DNA of 64,000 nt from Streptomyces sp. NBC_00576. GTDB lineage: Bacteria; Actinomycetota; Actinomycetes; Streptomycetales; Streptomycetaceae. The position numbers and the translations under genes are program-made. The notes under the pieces were generated by a model. That model saw only the letters and a list, made by a program, of their open reading frames with translations. It ran no database searches and had not been told where the DNA came from. The DNA lies in contig NZ_CP107780.1 of the NCBI RefSeq assembly GCF_036345175.1, positions 9,920,001 to 9,984,000 of the forward strand, in the 5' to 3' direction. Positions 24,955 through 34,089 of this stretch are shown in pieces. The stretch's first letter is position 1. Each line of letters starts with the position of its first letter.

Positions 24955-26136
24955 ATGACAGCCCACCTCGTCGACTCCTGCCCGCTCGGCGCCGCCACCA
25001 CCCTCGCCGAACTCGCCGACGACCCGCATCCGCGCCTCGCGCTGCTCCGCGCCCATGAACCCGTCTCCTGGCTGCCGGAGTTGAACGGCTGGCTGGTGAC
25101 CCGGCGGGATCTCGCGCTGACCGTGATGCGGGACGCCACGACGTTCACCGTCGACGACCCCCGCTTCTCCACCGCCCAGGTCGTCGGCCCCAGCATGCTC
25201 TCCCTCGACGGTGACGAACACGCCCGTCACCGCGAGCCCTTCACTGCCCCCTTCCGCCCGAGAGAGGTACGCGAGGGCTTCACCGCCTGCATCGAACGCG
25301 AGACCGACCGGCTCATCACCGCACTCCCGCCGACCGGCGCCGCGGACCTGCGCCGCGCCTTCGCCGGACCCCTCGCGGTCACCGTCGTCACCGAGGCGCT
25401 GGGGCTCACCGGCACCACCCCGGACACGGTGCTCGCCTGGTACGACGCCATCGTGCGGTCGGTCTCCGACATCACCGCCGGACATACGGCGAGTCCCGCA
25501 GGCACCGCGGCCTATGCGCAGCTGAGGGCCGCCGTGGAAGCCACCGTCGCCGACCGGAGCGCCGCCTCCCTCCTCGGCTCCGCCGCCGGACGGCTCACCG
25601 TGCCCGAGGTGGCCTCCAACGCAGCCGTCCTGATGTTCGGAGGCATCGAGACCACCGAGGCGATGATCACCAATGCGCTCCTGCACCTGCTCCGGCATCC
25701 CGCCCAACTCGCACTCGTCCAAGCCGACTTCGACCTGCTGGACGGCGCGATCGAGGAGTCGCTGCGCCTCGAACCCGGCGCGGCGGTCGTGGACCGCTAC
25801 GCCACCCGGGACACCGTCCTCGGCTCGGCCTCGATCCGCCGCGGCGACCTGGTCACCGTCTCCCTGACCGGCGCCAACCGAGACCCCGCCGTCTTCCCCG
25901 ACCCCGACCGGTTCGACGTTCGCCGCGAGAACGCCCGCCTCCAACTGGCCTTCGCCCACGGCCCGCACTACTGCCTCGCCGCGCACCTCGCCCGTCTGGA
26001 GACCCGCATCGCCCTCCGCCGCCTCCTCGAACGCCTGTCCGCACTGCGCCTCGATCCGGACCGCCCCGCCACCCCGCAGGGCCTGGTCTTCCGCAAGCCG
26101 TCCGCCCTGCATGTGCTGTGGGACGGTCCCGCCTGA
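24955..26136 (+). CDS. Cytochrome P450, canonical
   Basis: 393 residues, the usual bacterial length, ATG after GAGAGGGAG. The motifs are intact: I-helix LMFGGIETTEA, K-helix EESLRLEP (ExxR) and heme loop FAHGPHYCLAAHLAR with the Cys ligand. It is a soluble monooxygenase that needs ferredoxin and reductase partners, which are not in the window. It is 46 bp downstream of the RpiR gene and probably co-transcribed with it. The substrate is unknown; a link to the lyase/transporter locus is only positional. Confidence 0.9.
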   Translation: MTAHLVDSCPLGAATTLAELADDPHPRLALLRAHEPVSWLPELNGWLVTRRDLALTVMRDATTFTVDDPRFSTAQVVGPSMLSLDGDEHARHREPFTAPFRPREVREGFTACIERETDRLITALPPTGAADLRRAFAGPLAVTVVTEALGLTGTTPDTVLAWYDAIVRSVSDITAGHTASPAGTAAYAQLRAAVEATVADRSAASLLGSAAGRLTVPEVASNAAVLMFGGIETTEAMITNALLHLLRHPAQLALVQADFDLLDGAIEESLRLEPGAAVVDRYATRDTVLGSASIRRGDLVTVSLTGANRDPAVFPDPDRFDVRRENARLQLAFAHGPHYCLAAHLARLETRIALRRLLERLSALRLDPDRPATPQGLVFRKPSALHVLWDGPA

Positions 26137-26209
26137 GGCATCCCGGGGTCACTGAGCGAGGTGGGGAGCTGGGTGAGCCATCAGGATCCAACAGAGTCCG
26201 ACAAGATTC

Positions 26210-26239
26210 TTGCTTCGGCTGTGTTCGAAGTCCTAGGGT
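26210..26239 (+). promoter_or_regulatory. Weak candidate promoter for the beta-galactosidase gene
   Basis: Within the 303-bp gap 26137-26439, TTGCTT and TAGGGT are separated by 18 bp. It resembles a Streptomyces housekeeping promoter but is weak by sequence. Nothing else in this gap is recognisable. Confidence 0.3.
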
Positions 26240-26439
26240 GAGCCTGGCTCGGCAGCTCCCACTGTCACCAGCAGTTGTGCGCTGACTCAATATCAACTCC
26301 TGCACCGCCCCGGTGAGTTGAGCCGTCACCGATGCCCAAAGCGCTGCCGGATTCCGGGTCGATTGTCAACAGTAACGAACACGATCTGACGCACCCTCAG
26401 TCCGTACAGCGCACTGTCGTACCGAGGAAGGCCACGGTC

Positions 26440-29400
26440 ATGCCGCACCCCCACGAGTTCGCCGTCAGCCGCCGCCGTCTCATGGAGGGAGGAGCCGCCG
26501 TCCTCGGCGCGCTCGCCCTGTCCGGACCGGCCGCCGCCCACCGGGCCGCCGCCGCGGACACGGTGGACGCCACCCCCGAGTGGAACGGCCACATCGACGT
26601 CTTCCGCGTCGGCACCGAACCCGCGCACACCACGCTGATGCCGTACGCGACCCTCGCCCAGGCCCTCGCCGCCGACCGCACCCGCTCCCCGTACCGGCAG
26701 AGCCTCGACGGCACCTGGAAGTTCGCGTACGTCGACCGCCCCGACGACCGGGACACCGACTTCTACCGCACCGACGTCGACGACCGTGCCTGGGACACCA
26801 TCCCCGTCCCCTCCGCCTGGCAGCTGCACGGGTACGACAGCCCGATCTACATCAACAGTGACTATCCCTGGTGGGGCGCCAACGGCCGGGGCGAGAACGC
26901 GCAACCGCCGGCCGCGCCGACCGTCCACAACCCCGTGGGCCAGTACCGCCGCACTTTCACGCTCCCGCGCGACTGGTCGGGGCGACGTACGTTCCTGCAC
27001 TTCGAAGGCGTCAAGTCGGCCCACTACGTATGGATCAACGGCACGCTGGTCGGCTACCACGAGGACTCCTACGACCCCTCCGAGTACGACATCACCCCGC
27101 ATCTGAAGCCCGGCACCAACCAGATAGCCGTGGAGGTCTACCGCTACTCCGACGGCGACTGGCTGGAGGACCAGGACATGATCCGGCTGAGCGGCATCTT
27201 CCGCTCGGTGTACCTCTACTCGACGCCTGCCGTGCGCCTGCGCGACTTCCGCCTCGACACCCCGCTGAGCGACGACTACTCGGCGGCCGAACTGTCGGTC
27301 ACCGCGAACGTGCGGGACTACGGCGGCAAGGGCGCCGGCCAGTACTCCGTCGAAACGCAGCTGTACGACGCCGGCGGGCACCCGGTGTGGTCGCGTCCGC
27401 TGCAGCAGACCGTCGCGCTCGACGCAGGCCAGGAGAAGTCCGTACAGGCCGCGAAGGCCGTGCCCGCGCCGCGTCTGTGGTCGGCGGAACACCCCAACCT
27501 CTACACGGCCGTGCTCCGCCTGCGCGATCCCGCCGGCAAGGTGATCGAGACCCTCTCCCACCGGGTCGGCCTGCGCGAGTTCGCCCTCAAGGACGGGCTG
27601 ATGCGCATCAACGGCAAGCCGGTCTCCTTCCGGGGCACCAACCGGCACGAGATGCACCCCGTCCACGGCTCGGCCCTCACCCGCGCGGACATGGTCCAGG
27701 ACATCGGCATCATCAAGCGGCTCAACATCAACACCGTCCGCACCTCGCACTACCCGAACAACCCGCTGTGGCTGGAACTCGCCGACGAGTACGGCCTGTA
27801 CCTCGTGGACGAGACCAACCTCGAAACCCACGGCGTCCGGGGCGAGTACCCCGGAAACCACTCCGAGTGGACCACGGCATGCGTGGCCCGCGCCCAGAAC
27901 ATGGTCCACCGGGACAAGAACCACGCCTCGGTCGTCATCTGGTCGCTCGGCAACGAGGCGGGCGGCGGCACCACGTTCAACGCCATGTACGACTGGATCC
28001 GCTCCTACGACACCACCCGGGTCATCCAGTACGAGGGCGACGACCGCCCCGGGATCAGCGACATCCGCTCCGAGATGTACGACAGTCCCGCCCGCGTCGA
28101 GCAACGGGCGAAGGACACCAACGACACCCGGCCGTACGTGATGATCGAGTACTCCCACGGCATGGGGAACTCCAACGGGAACTTCAAGAAGTACTGGGAT
28201 CTCGTCCGCCGCTACCCGGTCCTCCAGGGCGGCTGGATCTGGGACTTCGTCGACCAGGCCCTCAGCTGGCCCACCCCGACGCGCAAGCTCCTCACCGAGA
28301 CCGGGCCCACCGCGCTCCAGGGCGAGATCATCGCCCCCGCCGGCACCTTCACCCGCGACAAGGGCCTTTCCGGGGGCACCGTCTTCGCCCGGGACGAGAG
28401 CCTCGACCTCACCGGCTCCCTGACGCTGGAGGCGTGGATCACCCCGCACTTCCTGGGCTACCACCAGCCCGTCATCGCCAAGGGCGACACCCAGTACGCC
28501 CTGAAGCAGTCGGACAGGGGCCTGGAGTTCTTCATCTACGGCGGCGGCCAGTGGATCAGCGCGTACTGGGCGCTGCCCGACGACTGGACCGGCAAGGAGC
28601 ACCACATCGCCGGTGTCTTCGACGCGACGGCGGGCACGCTGACCCTCCATGTCGACGGCGTGGCGCGGGCCACCAGGGCCACCACCCAGCGGCCCAGCAA
28701 CAACACCGCGTCCCTCGCCCTCGCCACCGACGTCGACAACCCCACCCGGGAGTTCAGCGGCACCATCCGTAAGGCCCGCGTGTACGCCCGCGCGCTGAGC
28801 GCCACGGAACTCGCCTCCGAGAGCCGTGGCCCCGGCGACGACGGCGTACGGTTCTGGTTCGACGCCGCCACCGCCGGCCTCACCGAGAAGCGGCCCCGCG
28901 ACAAGACGTTCTACGCCTACGGCGGCGACTGGGGCGACAACCCCAACGACGGGGCCTTCGCCGGGGACGGCATCATCACCGCCGACCGCAGGCTGACCGG
29001 CAAGTCCGCCGAGGTCAAGCGGATCTACCAGGCGGTGCAGATCTCCTCGGGTGCGGCGCCGGGCGCGGTCACCCTCACCAACGAATACCTCTTCACCAAC
29101 CTCCGCGAATTCGACGGACGTTGGGAACTGGTCGCCGACGGGAAGGTGGTCCGGCGCGGCAAGCTGACCCGGGCCCAGCTGGACGTGGCGCCCCTGTCCG
29201 CCAAGACCATCACCGTGCCCTTCGAACTGCCGGACGACCCGGCGCCGGGTGAGGAGTACTTCCTGCAGCTGTCCTTCACCACCAGGGAGAGCACGAAGTG
29301 GGCCAAGGCCGGCTTCGAGGTGGCCCGGCAGCAACTCGCCCTCGACGCCGGCAGCCCCGCCGTCACGCCCGTACCGCTGGCCCGCGTCCCGGCGCTCCGG

Positions 29401-30315
29401 CACGAGGACGGCGACGCGTCGGTCACCGTCAAGGGCAAGGGCTTCTCGGTCACCGTCGACAAGGCGACCGGTGTGATCACGTCGTACAAGGCGGGCGGCG
29501 CCCAGCTGATCGAGTCCGGGCCGACCCCGAACTTCTGGCGGGCCCCCACCGACAACGACCGGGGCAACGGCCAGCACACCCGCAACCAGACCTGGCGCGA
29601 CGCGGGCGCCCGGCGGGCGGTGACCGGCGTGAGTGTCCGCGCCCTGCGGGACCGGGCCGTCGAGATCAAGGTCGCCGGCACGCTGCCGACGACGTCGGCA
29701 TCGACGTACACCACCACCTACACCGTCTTCGGCAACGGTGAGATCAAGGTCGACAACACCCTGCACCCGGGGGCGAGTTCACTGCCGTACATTCCGGAGG
29801 TCGGCACCCTGCTTCTCCTGCCCGGCCGCCTGGACCGGCTGCACTACTACGGGCGCGGCCCCGAGGAGAACCACTGGGACCGCAACAACTCCACCGACGT
29901 GGGCCTGTACTCCGGCACCGTCGACGGGCAGTGGAGCGGCTACCTGCGCCCGCAGGAGAACGGCAACAAGACCGACGTCCGCTGGATCGCCCTCACCGAC
30001 CGCCGAGGCGCCGGCCTGCTGGTCTCCGCCGAACCGCTACTGGAGGTCAACGCCTCGCACTTCACGCCGGAGGACCTGTCGGTCGGGGCCCGCCACGACT
30101 ACCAGCTCACCCCGCGCGATGAGGTCGTCCTGCGGCTGAGCCACCGTCAGATGGGTGTCGGCGGCGACAACAGCTGGGGCGCGCACACCCACGACGAGTA
30201 CAAGCTGTTCGCGGGCCGCGACTACTCGTACAGCTACCGGCTGCGTCCCCTGACGGACGTCGACGAGGCGATGGCGGCCTCGCGTCGGCCCACGGCGGGC
30301 GAGTCCGCCGGATAA
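26440..30315 (+). CDS. Secreted LacZ-type beta-galactosidase (GH2) with inserted LamG domain
   Basis: 1291 residues from ATG 26440, nine bases after GAGGAAG. A twin-arginine signal (SRRRLMEGGAAVLGALALSG) occupies residues 10-40. GH2 sugar-binding domain about 55-270, Ig-like domain to about 380, TIM barrel from about 385. The acid/base Glu lies in VIWSLGNEAGGG (about residue 505) and the nucleophile in MIEYSHGMGNSNG (about 570). A LamG/concanavalin-like domain of about 150 residues (about 647-797, LTLEAWITPHFLGYHQP to YARALSATELASE) is inserted before the barrel continues (FYAYGGDWGDNPNDGAFAGDG). LacZ domains 4 and 5 follow. It probably releases galactose from extracellular glycans, with the LamG part binding polysaccharide. 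It is monocistronic and ends in a hairpin. Confidence 0.92.
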   Translation: MPHPHEFAVSRRRLMEGGAAVLGALALSGPAAAHRAAAADTVDATPEWNGHIDVFRVGTEPAHTTLMPYATLAQALAADRTRSPYRQSLDGTWKFAYVDRPDDRDTDFYRTDVDDRAWDTIPVPSAWQLHGYDSPIYINSDYPWWGANGRGENAQPPAAPTVHNPVGQYRRTFTLPRDWSGRRTFLHFEGVKSAHYVWINGTLVGYHEDSYDPSEYDITPHLKPGTNQIAVEVYRYSDGDWLEDQDMIRLSGIFRSVYLYSTPAVRLRDFRLDTPLSDDYSAAELSVTANVRDYGGKGAGQYSVETQLYDAGGHPVWSRPLQQTVALDAGQEKSVQAAKAVPAPRLWSAEHPNLYTAVLRLRDPAGKVIETLSHRVGLREFALKDGLMRINGKPVSFRGTNRHEMHPVHGSALTRADMVQDIGIIKRLNINTVRTSHYPNNPLWLELADEYGLYLVDETNLETHGVRGEYPGNHSEWTTACVARAQNMVHRDKNHASVVIWSLGNEAGGGTTFNAMYDWIRSYDTTRVIQYEGDDRPGISDIRSEMYDSPARVEQRAKDTNDTRPYVMIEYSHGMGNSNGNFKKYWDLVRRYPVLQGGWIWDFVDQALSWPTPTRKLLTETGPTALQGEIIAPAGTFTRDKGLSGGTVFARDESLDLTGSLTLEAWITPHFLGYHQPVIAKGDTQYALKQSDRGLEFFIYGGGQWISAYWALPDDWTGKEHHIAGVFDATAGTLTLHVDGVARATRATTQRPSNNTASLALATDVDNPTREFSGTIRKARVYARALSATELASESRGPGDDGVRFWFDAATAGLTEKRPRDKTFYAYGGDWGDNPNDGAFAGDGIITADRRLTGKSAEVKRIYQAVQISSGAAPGAVTLTNEYLFTNLREFDGRWELVADGKVVRRGKLTRAQLDVAPLSAKTITVPFELPDDPAPGEEYFLQLSFTTRESTKWAKAGFEVARQQLALDAGSPAVTPVPLARVPALRHEDGDASVTVKGKGFSVTVDKATGVITSYKAGGAQLIESGPTPNFWRAPTDNDRGNGQHTRNQTWRDAGARRAVTGVSVRALRDRAVEIKVAGTLPTTSASTYTTTYTVFGNGEIKVDNTLHPGASSLPYIPEVGTLLLLPGRLDRLHYYGRGPEENHWDRNNSTDVGLYSGTVDGQWSGYLRPQENGNKTDVRWIALTDRRGAGLLVSAEPLLEVNASHFTPEDLSVGARHDYQLTPRDEVVLRLSHRQMGVGGDNSWGAHTHDEYKLFAGRDYSYSYRLRPLTDVDEAMAASRRPTAGESAG

Positions 30316-30335
30316 CACCAGGAGCGTGGCTTCGG

Positions 30336-30365
30336 GGGCGTCACCCTTCGCCGGGGGTGGCGCCC
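30336..30365. terminator. Hairpin after the beta-galactosidase gene
   Basis: GGGCGTCACCC (30336-30346) pairs with GGGTGGCGCCC (30355-30365) across an 8-base loop with one G-T pair. It overlaps the end of the convergent regulator remnant, so it can serve both strands. Confidence 0.7.
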
Positions 30366-30466
30366 TCGCCCAGTTCGTCGGCCAGACAGGCGAGGTACAG
30401 GGCCATGGTGATCCGGTGTTCGCGCAGCGGACGGCCGGTGAGCTGCTCGATCTTGTTCATCCGTTG
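30341..30466 (-). pseudogene. 3' end of CdaR-type regulator gene, split off by the IS element
   Basis: In the correct frame this codes QRMNKIEQLTGRPLREHRI and ends DELGEGATPGEG. It is the second half of the PucR/CdaR helix-turn-helix (RLNRIxELTG type) and the family's final helix. It joins in frame with the codon series that stops at 32341 once the IS element is removed. Confidence 0.88.
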
Positions 30467-30600
30467 AAGTGCTCTCCCGGCTGAAGCCGGGAGATTCCTG
30501 CTTACCTTGCGGTAGCGGGCTTGACGCGCTTGGCGCGCCTGACGACTGCCCTCCCGGCAGCCGGGATGAGCGCGAGGCCCGTCCGGTACAGGTGCAGGAC
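30467..30600 (-). ncRNA. Predicted TnpB guide RNA (omega/reRNA)
   Basis: In IS200/IS605 elements the RNA that guides TnpB spans the 3' end of tnpB and the right end, with the guide taken from the flank. The terminal hairpin at 30473-30494 and tnpB end at 30502 fit. The guide would begin CAACGGATGAACAAGATCG, inside the broken regulator gene. Start and processing are not visible. Confidence 0.35.
30473..30494. repeat. Right-end hairpin of the IS element
   Basis: A perfect 9-bp stem (TCTCCCGGC / GCCGGGAGA) with TGAA loop lies a few bases inside the tnpB-side end. Subterminal hairpins are what TnpA recognises. Confidence 0.85.
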
Positions 30601-31800
30601 GTTGCGGGCTGCGTTGTGGTCGGCGTTGCCCGACCAGCCGCAGTCCGGGTTCTTGCACACGAACACGGCCTGGGACTCCCGGCTGCCGGGCGTGGTGCAG
30701 CCGCAGGCGGAGCAGCGTCGGGAGGTGCCGGGGGCAGGGACCTTGACCAGGGTGCCGCCGTGCTGGGCGCTCTTGTACGTCAGCATGGTGACCGTCCGGC
30801 CCCATGCCTCCTGGCTGATGGAGCGGTTCAGCCCAGACTTCTGGGCGACGTTCGTCCCCGGCTCCTCGATGGTGCCCCTGGCGGACTTGACCATGTTCGT
30901 GATGGTGAGGGCTTCGACCACGACCGTGCCGTATTGCTTGGCGATGGCGGTGGTCGCCTGGTGCTGCCAGTCCAGGGCCCGGCGCTTGGCTTTCGCGCGT
31001 AGTCCTGCGATCTGGTCGTAGGTGTGGTGCAGTCGGCGGCTGGTGCGCTCGCCGGGCCTGCGATGCCGCTTACGCCGTGCGGCGCGCTGCGCCAGGTGCA
31101 GGAGCTTGGCCTTCTCCTTGCCGGTCAGCCATGCGCCGTGCTCGTACGTTTCGCCGTCCGAGAGGGCGATGGGCACGGTGACGCCCACGTCGATGCCGAC
31201 ATCCGGCCCGGTGTGGGGCTCGGGCTTGCCCTGAAGGGTCTGGACACGGAAGGCGATGTGCCAGCCGAGCGCGTCCTTGACCAGCCGTGCCCCGGTGATC
31301 CGGTTCTCCGCGCCCGCACGCTTGCCGACCGGAAGGTCTTTGGTCCAGCGGAAGCGGACCCGGCCCACCTTGGGAATGTTGACCATGCCCCAGCGCCGGT
31401 GTACGCGGGTGATGTTCAGGTCCCGGCCCTGCGGAATGTCCACGGACATCACCGTGCGGATGCGGCCCTTGAAGTTCGGGGCGTCTGCGCGGCCCTCCCA
31501 GCAGTTCTTCCACGCCTGGAAGTACGTCTTGAGCACCGCTTGCGCCGCTTGGGCGGGCAGGACCGCAAGGAAGCCGATGTCCTGGCGGGCTTGCCGGATC
31601 GCGGCGTCGGCGTGTGCGAGAGTCCGCTTTTCCTTCGGCATCATCCGCCACCACGCGTGGAGAAGATTCCACATCGTGCGGGCCGCGTGCGCCTGATCAT
31701 CCGCTGTGCGAACCCTGGCAGGAGACAGCGCAAGCCGGGCACGGTGCCCGAACTGCCGCTTGACCAGGGTGTATTTACTCACAAGTCGGCAATCTAGCAT
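30502..31800 (-). CDS. tnpB: TnpB (OrfB) RNA-guided nuclease of IS605 type
   Basis: 432 residues, typical length. The RuvC-like site is complete: Asp in VGIDVGVTVPIAL, Glu in VVVEALTITNM and Asp in NADHNAARN. The zinc ribbon CSACGCTTPGSRES with CKNPDC is also intact. The N-terminus (VKRQFGHRARLALSPARV) is the OrfB helix-turn-helix domain. TnpB cleaves the empty donor site using an RNA from its own 3' end, helping to retain the element. ATG 31800 or GTG 31782 may be the start. All key residues are intact, so it may be active. Confidence 0.92.
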   Translation of the reverse strand: MLDCRLVSKYTLVKRQFGHRARLALSPARVRTADDQAHAARTMWNLLHAWWRMMPKEKRTLAHADAAIRQARQDIGFLAVLPAQAAQAVLKTYFQAWKNCWEGRADAPNFKGRIRTVMSVDIPQGRDLNITRVHRRWGMVNIPKVGRVRFRWTKDLPVGKRAGAENRITGARLVKDALGWHIAFRVQTLQGKPEPHTGPDVGIDVGVTVPIALSDGETYEHGAWLTGKEKAKLLHLAQRAARRKRHRRPGERTSRRLHHTYDQIAGLRAKAKRRALDWQHQATTAIAKQYGTVVVEALTITNMVKSARGTIEEPGTNVAQKSGLNRSISQEAWGRTVTMLTYKSAQHGGTLVKVPAPGTSRRCSACGCTTPGSRESQAVFVCKNPDCGWSGNADHNAARNVLHLYRTGLALIPAAGRAVVRRAKRVKPATAR

Positions 31801-31806
31801 TGGTTT

Positions 31807-32235
31807 ATGTCACCGCGCTGGAACCCTCATCCCGATGTCAGAGCCGGTCGCCATGTTGTCCATAACCTGCACGTTCACTTGGTTTTCGTCACCAAATACC
31901 GACGGAGAGCGTTCACCGACGCCATGCTGACCCGCACCGAAGAGATCATGCGGGAGGTCTGCACCGACTTCGAGGCCGAGCTGAAAGAATTCAACGGCGA
32001 ACACGACCACGTCCACCTGCTCGTGCACTACCCGCCCAAAGTCCAGCTCTCCAAACTGGTCAACTCCCTCAAGGGCGTCAGCTCCCGCAGACTCCGCCAG
32101 GAGTACGACAGCCACGTCCGCCGATACCTGTGGGGCGGACACTTCTGGTCCGGTTCCTACTTCGCCGGATCGTGCGGCGGGGCACCCCTGACCGTTGTCA
32201 AGCAGTACATCGAGAACCAGCAGCGCCCCGTCTGA
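31807..32235 (+). CDS. tnpA: TnpA Y1 (HUH) transposase of the IS200/IS605 family
   Basis: 142 residues, normal for the family. The metal-binding HUH is HDHVHLLVHYPP and the catalytic Tyr lies in VVKQYIENQQ near the C-terminus. It cuts and rejoins single-stranded element ends recognised through terminal hairpins. It starts six bases from the divergent tnpB start. Both motifs are intact, so the element may still move. Confidence 0.93.
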   Translation: MSPRWNPHPDVRAGRHVVHNLHVHLVFVTKYRRRAFTDAMLTRTEEIMREVCTDFEAELKEFNGEHDHVHLLVHYPPKVQLSKLVNSLKGVSSRRLRQEYDSHVRRYLWGGHFWSGSYFAGSCGGAPLTVVKQYIENQQRPV

Positions 32236-32301
32236 CCCTCACCCCGCAGACGGACAGCACTCCGGCGCTCCGCGCCTCCGGGCCAAGGATGGCTTTCACC
32301 C

Positions 32302-32323
32302 CCGCCCTGAAGCTGAAGGGCGG
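32302..32323. repeat. Left-end hairpin of the IS element
   Basis: CCGCCCT and AGGGCGG pair across an 8-base loop, 17 bp inside the tnpA-side end. It is the counterpart of the hairpin at 30473-30494. Confidence 0.8.
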
Positions 32324-32340
32324 AGCACCGGCCAAGATCA

Positions 32341-33160
32341 GAGGTAGACGACGGTGTTGCGGTGGATGTGCAGGGCGGCGGACGTCCGGACGAGGTTGAA
32401 CCCGCTCTCGCACCAGGCGGTGACCGTGTCGCGCAGCACCGGCCAGTCCGGCTGGGCCCGTAGCTGCGCGGCGGTCAGTTCGACCATGCGGCGGGCGGGC
32501 TGGTTCACCGCCGCCAGGACCTGATGGACGCGCAGCTCGGCGATCAGGTGCACGGCGGAGCCGCCCGTCATGCGGGCGCCGAGGCACAGTGCGTCCCGGG
32601 CGTCCTGCCAGGAGTCGCGCAGACCGGCGACGGAGAAGGCCGGTTCGCCGATCCCCGCACGGGCGATGAGGCCGTCCTGCGCGGCGATGACATCGGTGAT
32701 CCGCCGGCAGTCGGCGGCCAGGGAAGCCACCTCGGCCCGGGCCGGAAGGCGGCGCAGTACGCCGATCCAGCCGGGAGCCGTGGAGGCGACGATGTCCTGC
32801 GGGTCGGTAAAAACCTCGCGGACGGTGCGGAGCAACTCCGAGCGGACCAGCGCCATGTCCCGGGCGGAGCGCCCTGGCGTCGGACGCCCGCGCCGGGCAC
32901 GTTCACCTCGATGGCCACCGCGACCCGTTGCAGCCGCAGGTCGAAGCCCAGTTCGGCGGCCCGGAACACCAGGAAGTCACCCTCCACGACCTGGGGGTCG
33001 TAGGAGGCGATGTCGGCGAGCAGGGTCTCCGCCGCCCGCTCGGCGAGCAGCCGGGAGCGCAGCATCACGGACTCCCTGAGCAGGATCTCAGTCTGGCACT
33101 TCACCAGCAGCCCGAAACGGCGCACCTGGGCGGGAGTTCCGGTGATCCCGACCGTGCCCA
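32341..33160 (-). pseudogene. 5'-truncated, frameshifted part of CdaR-type regulator gene
   Basis: Reading from 33160 down, the frame opens in the diacid-recognition domain (GTVGITGTPAQVRRFGLLVK), matching the family's VIGLTGEP region. It runs to about 32880 (VNVPGAGVRRQ), then shifts frame to SARDMALVRSELLRTVREVF and continues to SAALHIHRNTVVYL at the IS insertion. The first third of the protein is missing. Three separate lesions (5' deletion, frameshift, IS insertion) make it a clear pseudogene. CdaR-type proteins sense sugar diacids or glycerate; its intact form probably controlled the divergent dehydrogenase gene. Confidence 0.85.
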
Positions 33161-34016
33161 GGTGCACGCGTTCCTGTCCCCGGCCGAGGCCCGCCACCAC
33201 CTCGCGGTCCAGCGGGAGATGGCGGACGGCCACTACCCGATGCCTGAGGACGTCACCACGGGCGCCGAGGCGCGTCTGCTGGACGGGGCGCTGTCGCCCC
33301 GGGTGCGCGCGGCCTACCTCGTCGAGGGGGAGGGGGTGGTCGATCCGGAGGCGTTCGCCCGCGGCCTCGGCGAGGCCCTCGCCGCGGCCGGAGTGAAGGT
33401 CCACGAGAACGCCGAGGTGACGGGGTTCAGGACCGGGGGAGGGCAGGTCACCGCGCTGACCACGGACCAGGGCGACATCCCCTGCTCGACGGTCGTCGTC
33501 GCGGCCGGCATGCGCTCACCCGACCTGCTGCGCACCCTGGGACACCGGCTGCCACTCCAGGCGGGCAAGGGCTACAGCTTCTCCGTCGACCTGGACCCGG
33601 CGCCCCGGCACACCCTGTACTTCGGGGAACGCAGGGCCGTCGCCTCACCGATCGGCGGCACCACGCGGATCGGCGGCACGATGGAGCTGAGCGGCAACAA
33701 CAACCGGCTCGACTGGCGCAGAATCGTCGCCGTGGCCCTGGCGAGCCGCCACTACCTGGGCCCCTGGTTCGACGACCCGGACGACCTGGTGAGCCTGATC
33801 CGCGACCCCTGGGTGGGTGGGCGCCCGTTCCTCCCCGACGGACTTCCGGTGATCGACCGCCTCCCCGGGTACGACAACGCCGACGCGGCCACCGGTCACG
33901 GCATGCTCGGCGTCACCCTGGGCCCCGCCACCGGCCACCGACTCGCCGAGTACATCCGCACCGGCAACCGCCCGGAGGCCCTCGCACCGTTCCGCTTCGA
34001 CCGGCTCCGCCACTGA
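33161..34016 (+). pseudogene. 5'-truncated D-amino-acid dehydrogenase (DadA-like)
   Basis: The frame enters in mid-protein at VHAFLSPAEARHHLAVQREM and continues for about 285 residues to the natural end. It shows VVVAAGMRSPDLLRTLG, LQAGKGYSFSVDLD, GGTTRIGGTMELSG and the FAD-contacting HGMLGVTLGPATGHRLAE, all DadA/glycine-oxidase features. The N-terminal FAD fold (GxGxxG) is absent and the sequence upstream is the truncated CdaR gene in reverse, so one deletion removed both 5' ends and their promoters. A short start-like frame at 34032 is probably the relic of a following gene, cut by the phosphatase gene. Confidence 0.85.
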
Positions 34017-34089
34017 ACGGGACGGACACGAATGACGGCAACCACGGGCGAGCCCACAGACAACGCCCTCCGCCCGCCTCCGGCGCCGT

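Larger units (their letters stand above)
30467..32340. mobile_element. IS200/IS605-family insertion sequence
   Basis: An element of about 1.87 kb with divergent tnpB (minus) and tnpA (plus) genes. Terminal hairpins are at 30473-30494 and 32302-32323. Removal of the element restores the host reading frame (HRNTVVYL then QRMNKIEQ), and no target duplication is seen, as expected for single-strand HUH transposition. The exact ends are uncertain by about three bases because T/C residues are shared at both junctions. Confidence 0.9.

Noticed and set aside
30341..30805. A 154-codon frame across the IS right end and the regulator remnant
   Set aside because: It is an artefact of reading from inside tnpB into host sequence; only its last 42 codons are native regulator sequence.
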